64,000 nt of DNA from Macrosoma leucophasiata (lineage: Eukaryota > Arthropoda > Insecta > Lepidoptera > Hedylidae). The notes under the pieces were generated by a model. It ran no database searches. It had not been told where the DNA came from and worked only from the letters and a program-made list of their open reading frames with translations. Numbering within the stretch: the first letter of the stretch is position 1; each line of letters begins with the position of its first letter. Positions 45,516 through 56,237 of this stretch are shown here, one piece after another. Both the position numbers and the translations under genes were made by a program. The stretch is taken from positions 5,146,001 to 5,210,000 of the forward strand of contig JAWQUS010000023.1 in NCBI GenBank assembly GCA_036365455.1, given 5' to 3'.

Positions 45516-46279
45516 GAGGTCCCAGATTCAATTTCAGAATAATCTGATATTGGTTTTTGCGATTAGAAAGTCAATGCTATTTCAGATTTTGTAAAGAGCC
45601 GAATTATTTACGAAAAACATTCGCAAAACTTAAACAAACATAATATTGAGGATAACGTCAAAAATTTAATTAAGAGTCAGTAAAATACGTCGAGCTCATG
45701 TTTAGGGTATAAAAACTGATGTGATTGGGTAACTGAAACACATAACGTATTTTAGTAAAAATTAAAGTACTCAGAATTTTCTTTTTACATTTTTTTTTTG
45801 TAAGCAAAAGATGGAGTAGGTACCTAACGAATGCAAATTTTAATTATCCGTTTTTAAAAGCAGGTTTATACCTAATGTGGGGCTGTGAGTGTAAGCGTAT
45901 TTTATTTATTTTATAACTCTAACTGTAGTGTTAGAGTATTTATTTTATAACTCTAACTGTAGTGTTAGAGTTATAAAATAAATAAAATACGCTTACACTC
46001 ACAGCCCCACATTAGGTATAAACCTGCTTTTAAAAACGGATAATTAAAATTTGCATTCGTTAGGTACCTACTCCATCTTTTGCTTACAAAAAAAAAATGT
46101 AAAAAGAAAATTCTGAGTACTTTAATTTTTACTAAAATACGTTATGTGTTTCAGTTACCCAATCACATCAGTTTTTATACCCTAAACATGAGCTCGACGT
46201 ATTTTACTGACTCTTAATTAAATTTTTGACGTTATTTTATAACTCTAACTGTAGTGTTAGAGTTATAAAATAAATAAAA

Positions 46280-46474
46280 TACGCTTACACTCACAGCCCC
46301 ACATTAGGTATAAACCTGTGTCGTGGGTGCCGTTGTACACATACAACACATACACAAACACCCAGACCCGAAACAAATATCTGTTGGCCAAACAAATATT
46401 TGTCCCGGTGCGGGGATCGAACCCGCTACCTTTCGAATCAAACGATCATCTCACACCGCTGGACCTACCGGGTT
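46280..46474 (-). repeat. SINE T2, unit 2 copy
   Basis: Same sequence as the unit 1 copy at an offset of 959 bp. Confidence 0.75.
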
Positions 46475-46912
46475 GAGGTCCCAGATTCAATTTCAGAATA
46501 ATCTGATATTGGTTTTTGCGATTAGAAAGTCAATGCTATTTCAGATTTTGTAAAGAGCCGAATTATTTACGAAAAACATTCGCAAAACTTAAACAAACAT
46601 AATATTGAGGATAACGTCAAAAATTTAATTAAGAGTCAGTAAAATACGTCGAGCTCATGTTTAGGGTATAAAAACTGATGTGATTGGGTAACTGAAACAC
46701 ATAACGTATTTTAGTAAAAATTAAAGTACTCAGAATTTTCTTTTTACATTTTTTTTTTGTAAGCAAAAGATGGAGTAGGTACCTAACGAATGCAAATTTT
46801 AATTATCCGTTTTTAAAAGCAGGTTTATACCTAATGTGGGGCTGTGAGTGTAAGCGTATTTTATTTATTTTATAACTCTAACTGTAGTGTTAGAGTTATA
46901 AAATAAATAAAA

Positions 46913-47107
46913 TACGCTTACACTCACAGCCCCACATTAGGTATAAACCTGTGTCGTGGGTGCCGTTGTACACATACAACACATACACAAACACCCAGAC
47001 CCGAAACAAATATCTGTTGGCCAAACAAATATTTGTCCCGGTGCGGGGATCGAACCCGCTACCTTTCGAATCAAACGATCATCTCACACCGCTGGACCTA
47101 CCGGGTT
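46913..47107 (-). repeat. SINE T2, unit 3 copy
   Basis: Same sequence as the unit 2 copy at an offset of 633 bp. Confidence 0.75.
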
Positions 47108-47221
47108 GAGGTCCCAGATTCAATTTCAGAATAATCTGATATTGGTTTTTGCGATTAGAAAGTCAATGCTATTTCAGATTTTGTAAAGAGCCGAATTATT
47201 TACTCTAAAGACGCTTCGTCT

Positions 47222-47640
47222 ATTAAAATACGCTTACACTTACAGCTCCGACTAGGTATAAACCTGTATCATACCCCACACTTGTAACACATACGCCCAG
47301 AACCCATAGCGCAACACGGACCACCGGCCGCGACGGATCGGAGGGGAGTAGCCATATGCAGGCTTTCCCCTCTGTCAAAGTACAAGCCCAAACGCCTGTC
47401 GCCCAGATGTTTAAATGTGTGTGTGAAATTGTTTATGTATTTTGTAACAGTCTAGGTGTGAGTTTCGTAGTAATAGACGATTTTTGTAGTGCAAAAAATT
47501 ACAGACTCTTTTGCATCGGTAATGAACGCTATGGCTACTCCCCTCCTGTCCGTGGCGGCGGCCGGTGACCCGTGTTGCTCTATGTCCAGAACCGAATCAA
47601 ATATTTGTAGGTCATACAGATATTTTTCCCGGTGCCCTCG
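47222..47640 (-). repeat. SINE T2 split by a hAT-type MITE
   Basis: TACGCTTACACTTACAGCTC to CGCCCAGAACC on the left; CCAGAACCGAATCAAATATT and CCCGGTGCCCTCGG on the right. Confidence 0.65.
47305..47585. mobile_element. hAT-type MITE, second intact copy
   Basis: CATAGCGCAACACGGACCAC and ACCCGTGTTGCTCTATG ends, flanked by CCAGAACC at 47297-47304 and 47586-47593. It shares its interior with the copy at 43510. Confidence 0.78.
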
Positions 47641-47817
47641 GATCAAGAAAATGAATGAAACTTTATTTAAAATACTGTCTACGCTACGTAGCCCTGTGGT
47701 ATGAGGTGGTGTTTGTGTGTACTATTTTGACGTTTTAACAGTCTACAATCTTCGATTCCAAAAGATCGCAAAACTAAACATTTTTTTATAGTATAGTTAT
47801 TTAGATTTCGTAATTAT

Positions 47818-47948
47818 TTACGGTGTCAGAGTTACAGTGTCTGAATTTGAGGGGGTAGGCAAGGCACTACCGCATTACCTAATCTACCGCCGCGCAATAG
47901 TATAGTCCAGCACTATTGTGTTTCGGAAAGGTGTAAAGTAATGTACGG
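47818..47948 (+). repeat. Family G repeat, degenerate
   Basis: GGCACTACCGCATTACCTAA and GTCCAGCACTATTGTGTTTC, running straight into an inverted younger copy. Confidence 0.48.
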
Positions 47949-48181
47949 CTTTTTTATGTAATGGAAGTGGCAAACAAGCATGCAGTTTACATTGATGTTA
48001 AGTGATGACTGCAGCCTATAGACACCCACACGAAGACCAAGGTCAAGATGCAGATCTGTTGCCACTCCTGAGGCCTAAGGTGTTATGACTCAGTGCCGGA
48101 AATTACAGGGCCGTACGTTACCACCTAACCGGAACACGATAGTGCTGAACACTACCATTTAGCAGCAAGTATGTTAGGTAA
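47949..48181 (-). repeat. Family G repeat, truncated at its forward start
   Basis: TTTTTTATGTAATGGAAGTG to TTTAGCAGCAAGTATGTTAG. Confidence 0.72.
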
Positions 48182-48189
48182 AGTATGTT

Positions 48190-49535
48190 TGTTATAACTA
48201 CCACTGAGTCAAAAGAACTTCGTCCTCAATTGTATCAACGCATATGCATTTCGACTTCTGGTGTTTATGTTGATAAGTACAGGCTACAATATTACAATAA
48301 GTACATAATATCATAGTACGTACATATATACTCATATGTGCGGGTATCCTCGTAGGATATGAATAGAATGATCAATTAATAATTTCTAGAACACGGCGCA
48401 GTATGCAAGCAAGGGAGTTGTCACGCTATCTGGGGTCAGACCCCGACCTTCCAAATACCAGATAAATACAAGTGTTTTTATCATTGACATACACGACACG
48501 CTGCTAAGCGACAATTACATTTTATTTGTCGAAATAAAACTATTTTTATAAATAAAGCGTAAGAATATCAATTATTGTCGATGTGTATGTATGTATCTTT
48601 ACGCCAAGTCCCTTACAGAGTAGACAGAGAGTGTGGAGTGCCAGCTATCCCGGTCCTGACACGCATATTGCACGACAAAAAATATAATTTTCATAAACTA
48701 GTTGCCATTCCGATAAAAACCATTAAAAATTTGTAAATTTAAGTTTAGTCTGGCGATCTTCTACGGTTGGTAGGATAAGGTAGTTGAGAGTTCTACTGTT
48801 TGCATTGAAATTAAAAAATAATTACGAATCAGTCCCTAAAATTCACGATGAGTTGATTTGTAAACTAATAACTGCAAGGTGGTATTAACCTATTCTTATA
48901 AAAGTTTATTATATGTTCATTGTTCCTTTTCAATTAAACGGTACACGAAAATGAAATGTAGTACCAGGTTTATCCTTATTTTTAGGATTTATCGCGTACA
49001 GCAATTTATTGGGACGCTGACCGAAGGTTTATTGCTAATTAATCTGTGTTATCATTTTGCCTCTCGCTCACAGCTAATAATTATAATGTTGGGTTACCGT
49101 TATATTTTAATTTTGATTTATTAAACGAGTTAACGTCGGATATACAGCAAATATTGATTTATGTGACAGCGTAATTGACTAAAATAATACATTATTTGAC
49201 AGGAAATGCGCACTGTATTCTCATAATTATTAATCAATACCCATTCAAAAATATACAAAAAAAGTTGTCAAGTGCAAATCCAACTCATCTGTACAGAGTT
49301 CTGTACAATTGCGCTATTTCCTATTTCAACTTAAGTACCACTATGACTTCTTAGAGGTTTTCCTGGAATTACAGACAAAAAAAATCTTTTTTAAGCTATT
49401 GCATAGCTTCTATCGCGGGCCTTGAGCGCGGAGACCGAATTCAGAAATTCCGTAACGCAAAAAACCGGACGCTCCGGATTACAAATTTTAAACTCATATA
49501 AAGAAAGTCATGTATAATTTACTACCGACCTCGTG
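48190..49535. other. No gene recognised
   Basis: A minus-strand RTE-like LINE 3' fragment lies at about 48585-48665 (TTTACGCCAAGTCCCTTACA ... GTGTGGAGTGCCAGC). The rest is AT-rich. Confidence 0.4.
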
Positions 49536-49616
49536 GGTAGCGTGGCCGAGCGGTGTAGGCGCTGGTATAAGGCACCAGTCTCTTCGGAGGCGTGGGTTCG
49601 AATCCCACCGCTGCCA
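49536..49616 (+). tRNA. tRNA-Leu(AAG)
   Basis: Class II tRNA of 81 nt decoding CUU/CUC leucine codons. The acceptor stem GGTAGCG/CGCTGCC includes one T-G pair and has discriminator A. A box TGGCCGAGCGG, B box GGTTCGAATCC. The anticodon stem CTGGT/ACCAG encloses ATAAGGC with anticodon AAG at about 49566-49568. A long variable arm, TCTCTTCGGAGGC, is as expected for leucine. A T-run at about 49630-49638 provides a Pol III terminator. No intron. Confidence 0.93.
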
Positions 49617-49627
49617 AGATTGTTATT

Positions 49628-49640
49628 GTTCATTTTTTTT
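49628..49640 (+). terminator. Pol III T-run terminator after tRNA-Leu
   Basis: CATTTTTTTTTATTG starts roughly a dozen bases past the tRNA 3' end. Confidence 0.7.
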
Positions 49641-50628
49641 TATTGTTTGTTTTCCATTCAATATTCAAAAGTGGTAAATATTAATAGAAAATTATTGTTT
49701 CAATTTTTTATTTTTTTTCTTTTATTTGCATTTTATTTTGTTTTGCATAATTTTAGATATTTATGTAAATGCAATAGCTTTACCGCGGCAGTCCCCGAGT
49801 GCCACACGTCTTTTTTTATTTTAGGCCAAGTAATTGCGTTTATAAGGGGAAGAATGGTTAGTTTTGCCTGTTTTCTTACACAACTTCAAAATGATTTATT
49901 TTATTTATTTTAAATGTTTATGGTTCATCACCTTATGACCTTTCATTTGATATTATATTCATTGGTAATTTATTTGCGAATAAAAACATGTACTACGACA
50001 AAATTTACATTATCTATTACCTTTGCGAATGTTTTGACTTGAGTAGTAGATTAAAATACTATCGTGAAATTACGCGCAAAACTTCCTTTTAATTAAAAAC
50101 ATGTTTTGTTTGTTTGTGGAATTTTCATCGAGGTATCATGTAGGTTATTACTTATGTTTTATTTGTGATAAGTTTGGGAAAATTGTACCTTGTACCTATA
50201 TATGTTTACAAAATTTACAAGCAGTTAATAAATAATAGTAATAAAAATCTTTATTTCATAAAACTTAGTACAGTATTCCAAAAATATAGTGGGCTATAGT
50301 GTTATCATAATTAAAAGAATCAATCATCTGTTGCCGAACTAGGCAAAGCCTGTATCTCGACTATCAGCGCCAATTCCCCGAGTTCATTTAAAGTTAAGCA
50401 GAGTTTAATTATAGAATCTTTTATCTGACGTTACTGTAGCCTTAAATTTTTTATTTAGGTATCCTTCCATAGAATGGGTTAGTCCCCGTACTATTAAAGG
50501 ATACATAGGATTAAATTATTAGCATAATTTTAAAATATAAACAACCGATATCTTAATTAAACAACACACACAAAATTTATACGATTGATTCTAAAATATG
50601 GAAAGTAATTCTTAACCATTAATCCAGA
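49641..50628. other. No gene recognised
   Basis: Very AT-rich DNA downstream of the tRNA gene; no coding or repeat landmark noted. Confidence 0.3.
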
Positions 50629-50712
50629 TACTTACCGCTTGGCGCTAAATGCTAGTGTTCAGCACTATCGTGTTCCGGTCAGGTGATATTCCGCCACAGA
50701 GGCATATCTAGG
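50629..50712 (+). repeat. Family G repeat, central fragment
   Basis: ATACTTACCGCTTGGCGCTA, then GTTCAGCACTATCGTGTTCC and CACAGAGGCAT. Confidence 0.55.
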
Positions 50713-50770
50713 TATCATTTATAAAACCTATATTTTTAAACCTTTAAATTTATTAATAAGTCTTTCTTGT

Positions 50771-50837
50771 TCTCTATCTTGTTGCGATATTTTTATGATT
50801 CATGATCATAAAATTATCGCAACAAGATAGAGAGAAA
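50771..50837. repeat. Hairpin, ~30-bp arms
   Basis: TTCTCTATCTTGTTGCGATA...ATGAT and its complement flank TCATG with one or two mismatches. Confidence 0.72.
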
Positions 50838-51224
50838 AGCGAAGCTTTTATAGAAATACACTGTTGGAAATCAAAATAATTAGGTAGTTTACAATGGCAA
50901 TCTTATTATGGCCCAGCCCAAAATCTGGTTTAATTATAAAATGAACTGTAATTTACTTAAGTTAATCCTTGAAGCAGCAGGCCAACCACTACGTATTATA
51001 GGGTACTACGTCTGAACGGACCAATAAGAATGGACCGTAGTCCATTCGGCCGTAATCAAAAATCGTCTACGTCTCAACGGACCGGTCATAAAATATTGTT
51101 AACAAATTAATACATGGAGTACATTCGAGTACAAAAGTAATAAATTGAAATATTTAAAGTTTTTTTTTTTTTTTTTAATTTGTATTATTTTCTTAATAAA
51201 AATATTTTCTTTTCTTTTCTTTTT

Positions 51225-51446
51225 ACTCGTTGTTATCAGTTTGTAGAGGGGAAATGAGACATTCTACTGATATACTTTTTATATTAGTTTATTACATTTA
51301 GTTTTTACATATATTTTTTATCTAGTTTGACATGTATATCAATTGTTGTTCACTTTAATTTATTTTGTTTGTTTTTGACGTGTCATAAAAGGTGCCTGTC
51401 ACCCTAAATGAATAAATGAGTTTCTGATTCTGATTCTGAATGCTCT
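51225..51446 (+). repeat. LINE-like 3' end with (TGATTC)n tail
   Basis: TTATCAGTTTGTAGAGGGGA, GACATTCTACTGATATACTT and GTGCCTGTCACCCTAAATGA, then AATAAATGAG and TGATTC repeats. The near-identical relative is at 58390-58622. Confidence 0.65.
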
Positions 51447-51500
51447 ACACTCTCTGCCTACCCCGTTAGGGACCTGGCGTGAAGATACACATATATATAC
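51447..51500 (+). repeat. RTE-like LINE 3' terminus
   Basis: GCTCTACACTCTCTGCCTAC, then CCCGTTAGGGACCTGGCGTG and an (AT)n tail. It is directly joined to the previous repeat. Confidence 0.58.
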
Positions 51501-51535
51501 ATATATAAAAACAATCAACCACTCAAACATATTGA

Positions 51536-52170
51536 CAAAAAAACCCGGTCAAGTGCGTGTTGAGCCACGTGCAATGTAGTGTTCCGTCATTTTTAGGTTT
51601 GATTAATGTAATGAAACAATATATAAATATTTTCTATGGAGTTGTTCAAAAATTCCGAGTATTATATTTGGTGGACTATTACTCGCAAACTTGTAAAGCC
51701 AACTTAGGTGTGATAAATTTACTTTTAATTTCGTTATATGCAGCTACTATTGCCGCAACGTTTGAATTTCTAACAACAACCGTTTAGATGGTAGAGGGTG
51801 GGGGTAGGACACTTGACTCTAACGAAAATTGGTACTTTAAAGCTTAATAAGTCACGAACAGTCATCTAAATCCAAAACTGATGTAAGAACACCCCTTACA
51901 TTTTTGAACGACCTATCCAACGGTATCCCACACTATGAAGAAAAAAAAATTAAAAAATATCCCCGCGTTACATGTAGGGGAGGTACCCCAAATAATTTTA
52001 TTTTCATGTCTTTACTACCACCATTTATTTTATTTACCACTTTGTCGGCGTGATTTAGGTGTACACTTGTACCAAATTTCAAGTTTCTAGTATCAATAGT
52101 TTTTGCGCTAAACCGCAGACGGACATGGCGGAATTATATGGGTTCCTTGTTTACTACGGAACTCTAAAAA
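51536..52170 (-). repeat. GTTCCG-type repeat, near full length
   Basis: AAAAAAACCCGGTCAAGTGC start, GACACTTGACTCTAACGAAA inside, and GGGTTCCTTGTTTACTACGG at the end. Nested in the TIR element. Confidence 0.65.
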
Positions 52171-52601
52171 ACATTGATTGCATATTATTATGAACCTTTC
52201 TTTTCGCCACTCCTCTGACGTAACAGATAAATTGCCTGCTTGTGATTGGTTGATAAGAAAGGGTTATTGTTGTGTTAGGTACCTGCAGTCGTGCCAACTA
52301 GAAACGAAGATGTTTAAAATTTTGTGAACTTACATTACAACTATTTGATTAAATACTACTTTAAATATGTAGATATTTTCTAGTGAAAATTTATAAACCA
52401 TACGACTGTTACGCTTGTATGCGACTGTACTTTTAAATTATATTATGACCGGGCCGTTGGGACGTAGACGTTTTTTGATTACGGCCGAATGGACTACGGT
52501 CCATTCTTTTTGGTCCGTTCAGACGTAGTACCCGTATTATAGGTGTATTATTTATATTATTATACCTACTAATATTTTAAAGAAGAGAGGGTTTGTTCAG
52601 T

Positions 52602-52770
52602 TTTTTTTTATGTCATGAAGTGACAAACAAGCATACAGTTTAAATTGATGATAAGTAGATTCTGTAACCTAGAAACATCTACATAAAAACCATAGATTTC
52701 GATGCACTATGCCTTGTCACTCTAAACTAGTTCTGAGGTCTATGTTCGTATACCTCTGTGATGGAAATTA
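52602..52770 (-). repeat. Family G repeat, diverged and truncated
   Basis: TTTTTTTTATGTCATGAAGT, GTGACAAACAAGCATACAG and CCTCTGTGATGGAAATTACA. Confidence 0.55.
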
Positions 52771-53043
52771 CAGTCACATTATAGTCGCCGGCATGTACGA
52801 GTAACTTGGCAAGGTTTCGGCTTAGTGGAGGCGAGGCGCATCGTGCACTTAATGGAAAAAAAGTGGTCACTTTTATTTTTATTATTGAGTTATTGCAATC
52901 GTTTATTTTTTAAGAAGTTAGAGAAGGGAAGGGAGGACTTCATGAAGTTCTAACTAACGTTCAAATCTCAGAGATTTCTGGTTCGAATGGAAAAAACATT
53001 TAGAGGACGGCTATTTTAATATAACGATACTACCAATAGGAGC

Positions 53044-53100
53044 GGAATGGCAACTACCCTTATACGTCCCACTGCTGGGCTGGAGTCTCTCCTTTTTATA
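53044..53100 (-). repeat. 5S-SINE 3' fragment
   Basis: ATGGCAACTACCCTTATACG, then TCCCACTGCTGGGC and GAGTCTCTCCTTTTT. Confidence 0.55.
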
Positions 53101-53618
53101 TTAGGGCGAGCGGAGTATCAATGAATAATTGTTTAAAAAACGTGGAAATATGTTTTCTACGCGCACCAAGCTTAAGCAAGTAGTTCATAGTCGGTCAAAC
53201 ATCGGGAATCTAATCATCACAGAAATATGACTATAATTTAGATTTCGTTTTAAATTACATTTCTTTTTGGAACATGAACCTATAATCTGGGGGCACGGAA
53301 GTGCCCCCGCCAAGACGAGCCAAGCAAAGCGCAAGGGCACTAACCTACCTTTTCTCGAAACGTTTCGTCGTATTTTTGAACCCTCGAACTTTGGTTTGGA
53401 TAATGCCAGATACTTAAAATTTTCAAGATATAATACCATAATTACAATAATTAAACATGCAAAGAATGTCGTAGCTACGAGTATTATAGTTTAAATATAG
53501 AAATAATATAACAAATGCCTATGAAATCTAAGTGACGCTAGCAAAACGGCCAAGCCACACGTTTTACTAGAATGTAGAGTATGTGAAGTTAGGTCTAGTA
53601 AAGTTAGGTTGCATATAT

Positions 53619-54345
53619 GTCCCCCCCGAGGGTTTCCGCCTTGTCGTGGCGGAAGTGCCTTGGGGGGCTCAGTACCCGGTGGTTGGCCTCACACCGGAGA
53701 AGCCAAGAGGAACCCAGAGAGGGAGCGGCGTTTGGCGTGGCTCTGCCCGGCACTCGCTGCTGTGGTGAGGAGACGGCTGGGAAAGAGGTGTACGGGTAGG
53801 TCGTTGGCCCTGCACCCTATCCCCAGCTGCCTAGCGGTTGTCCCGCCGTAAGATGGGGACGTGGTGGGGAGGCGGCTGGGGAAGAGGTGTACGGGTGTGT
53901 CGTTGCCCTGCACCCTATCTCCAGCCGCCTAGCGGTGGTCCCACCGTCAGATAGGGACGTGGTGGAGCCGCGGGGGGGTGGTTGAAGGTCAGTTCATCTC
54001 TGACACTCCCGCTCCCTCGGGGCCGGACTGTGTGCCCCTAGACTTCTCCACCCGGGCGTCTTGGGACGCCTGGCGTTGTGAGTGGTCGGGGCAGGGACTT
54101 TCGGGCGCCGGACTAGGGGATGTCCGTCGCCCGAATGGAAAGGTCCCGGGCTGGCTAGCGTGCAGGTGTTCCGCACGCCACTAGTGTTGGTTGGAGCCAA
54201 AAGACTCCGAGGAGGGCTCGGCAACGAGCAGCCGCCGGTGGGGTCACGGATGTGTGCGATAGCGCTTCCGTGAACACCCAGGGGTTTTTAGTGGGTAGAC
54301 GGATGCCTTGCTCGGAGTCCCACATAGCAATAGATGGCGCTACTG
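53619..54345 (+). mobile_element. GC-rich non-autonomous element, possibly R1-type LINE derived
   Basis: An abrupt G+C-rich island starting CCCCCCCGAGGGTTTCCGCC. It holds two ~98-bp tandem units (53763-53860, 53861-53960) with GGCTGGG(A/G)AAGAGGTGTACG and a 3' part TTAGTGGGTAGACGGATGCC, TCGGAGTCCCACATAGC. These ends resemble the 5' and 3' UTRs of R1-clade LINEs as I remember them. All six frames give only compositional ORFs, so it appears to lack the coding part. Confidence 0.45.
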
Positions 54346-54399
54346 CTACCATAAAGCAAAGCAATAAGTGTGAAGGAAAGATTTGACAAATCGGGCAGG

Positions 54400-54474
54400 A
54401 CTTCAGTAGTTCAATTGGAAGAGCGGCTGGACTAGATTCCCAGTAGGCAGCGAGTTCGAGTCTCGACTGAAGTC
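54400..54474 (+). tRNA. tRNA-like gene with 9-nt anticodon loop
   Basis: Acceptor ACTTCAG/CTGAAGT is perfect, with an eighth G-C pair outside. The D arm is TAGTTCAATTGGAAGAGC. The stem GCTGG/CCAGT encloses a nine-base loop ACTAGATTC instead of seven. The T arm is GCGAG-TTCGAGT-CTCGA, with the outer pair mismatched. If the stem is set at CTGGA/CCCAG the loop is CTAGATT and the anticodon AGA, but with an A-C closing mismatch and no serine-type long arm. A T5 run lies 4-8 nt downstream. It could be a SINE head or tRNA pseudogene. Confidence 0.5.
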
Positions 54475-55472
54475 AAATTTTTCTTTCCATTTTTCTTTAA
54501 ATAAAATATATTTCACAAGCATGTGTTAATGCGAAATAATATAAAACAAAAAAAAAAGGTCGCTTATATGTAGGTTATGAGCGTGTAGTCTTTGGAGTTT
54601 GGCTTCATACGATATCTAATAACTTTTTCACAGGATAAGCAAACTAGACTCGTCTTGGCAAAATTTAAAATGAAAATGTTTTTGGTGGGATTTTATTATT
54701 TCCAAATGATTGAATGAATTTTGGATTGAAACTAGCCTGAGAAAAGTGCAATAGTAACATACCTTATTAAATTTGTAAAATTAATTGCTATTGAAATAGA
54801 TATTCAAATAAACGAATGGATTATTTTTCTTACGAGGATAGACAGTTTATTGACGCATATACCTACTTACTTATAATGAAATTGTAGCTCAGCACTGTGT
54901 GTAGGTACATGTTAAATATAATATATGAAAAATACTTCTGCGAAGACGCTTTATAAGCGCAATGGAATCCAAAACAATAACTTTTTAAGATTTTGTCTGT
55001 TTATCTGTGTGTCTGTATTCTATTTGAGTTTTCAGGGAAGAGAAGTTGGTAAGATTTGGTTTGCTACCTATTGTCCCGGAAAAATATATCGTTCCCGTGA
55101 GAAGTATATTTTCATTTTATTACATCAAGGACTTCATTTATTTATTTTTATTTTTTGACTTGCATGATTATTTTTATTCATATTTCTATTACTGGCTGTT
55201 TCTATTTTCTTTAAAATAGGCGTGGTTCCTGTAACATAGCTTTTTTAACTCACGGATCAAGTGCTAATATTTTTATTGCATAGAAAGTAGGCAAGATGTA
55301 TAAGAGAGATAATATGGATCCGGAAATGACCTAGACTACTTACTTTTTAAGTAAAACCAGATAAGTCATGTGTTTCTTTAAATTCAAAAATCGTAGCGAG
55401 TGGAGCCGCTGGTAACTACTTGTAGTTAATTATTTCAATATGAAGCTCGATAAAATTAACTTTTTAATCTTA
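54475..55472. other. No gene recognised
   Basis: The first ~27 bp share homology with the flank of the tRNA-like copy at 60295 (AAATTTTTCTTTCCATTTTT). The rest is AT-rich; the short frames in it have no coding signal. Confidence 0.35.
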
Positions 55473-55675
55473 TCTATACTTTAATATTATAAAGCTGAAG
55501 ACTTTGTTTGTTTGTTTGTTTGAACGCGCTAATCTCAGGAACTACTGGTTCGATTTAAAAAAAATTTTCAGTGTTAGATAGCACATTTATCGAGGAAGGC
55601 TATATAGGCTATATATCATCACGCTATGACTAATAGGAACGGAGAAGCGCGGGCGAAGCCGGAGCGAGCCGCTAG
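55473..55675 (+). mobile_element. Helitron-like element, TC...CTAG
   Basis: TCTATACTTTAATATTATAA start and CGAAGCCGGAGCGAGCCGC before TAG. Confidence 0.6.
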
Positions 55676-55918
55676 TCATAAATAAACATGAGAAAGCTGG
55701 TTTCAGTTATATTAATATTAATCGAAATACCTACTATTTACATAGTATTTGTGTCGCGAAATTCGATAGCTTCGTCATAGACAGCGACATTGTTTCTCCT
55801 TGCGATTGTTTGTTGATCGACAATTAAAATATAAACTGAGGGTTATTGACTTTAAATATAAACAAGAGATGCTTGACCTACAAATAAACTTGTAGTAGAA
55901 TGTCTGTGACAGATGTTT

Positions 55919-56194
55919 ATTTTTTTTATGTAAGGACTGTGGCAAACAAGCTTGCAGCTCACATTGATGATAAGTAATGATTGCAGCCTAAACAAAAACC
56001 AGAGGTCAAAATACAGATGCGTTGCCACCCCTGAGACCTAAGTTGTTATCTCTGTGATAGTTATTATGGATCCATACATTACCAACTAACCGGAACACGA
56101 TAGTGCTGAACACTAACATTTGGGGGCAGATAGAGGTAATGCGATGGTGACTACGCCCGCGAGCTCCGTCACTAGAGCCCAACTACCAGTAAAA
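55919..56194 (-). repeat. Family G repeat, full length
   Basis: T-run, GCAAACAAGCTTGCAGCTCA and AACTACCAGTAAAAA; the older subfamily. Confidence 0.7.
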
Positions 56195-56237
56195 AGTAAC
56201 TAATGTTTTACGTATTTGTGGCAGAGTCGATTAGTTT

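Larger units (their letters stand above)
44978..47202. repeat. Three tandem 633-bp units, each with a head-to-head SINE hairpin
   Basis: Units start at CGAAAAACATTCGCAAAACT at 44978, 45611 and 46570. The first and third are 633 bp. The second is 959 bp because a 326-bp inverted copy of its own left segment is inserted (about 45931-46256). In each unit a segment ending in a SINE tail (TGGGGCTGTGAGTGTAAGCG) meets its complement around CTCTAAC, giving arms of over 60 bp. Units look essentially identical in sequence. Confidence 0.88.
51001..52533. mobile_element. 1.53-kb DNA transposon, ~90-bp TIRs, 8-bp target duplication
   Basis: GGGTACTACGTCTGAACGGA starts the left TIR and its complement ends the right. 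The arms match for about 90 bp with a handful of differences. GTATTATA flanks at 50993-51000 and 52534-52541. An 8-bp duplication suggests hAT, P or Merlin type. No transposase frame is visible; the interior is largely nested repeats (51225-51500, 51536-52170). Confidence 0.85.

Noticed and set aside
45364..47186. Three identical 76-residue open frames
   Set aside because: They are translations of the SINE T2 tail repeated by the 633-bp duplication; identity comes from the duplication, not selection on protein.
53583..54364. Cluster of overlapping open frames on both strands
   Set aside because: High G+C removes stop codons in all frames of a repeat element; no conserved motif in any.
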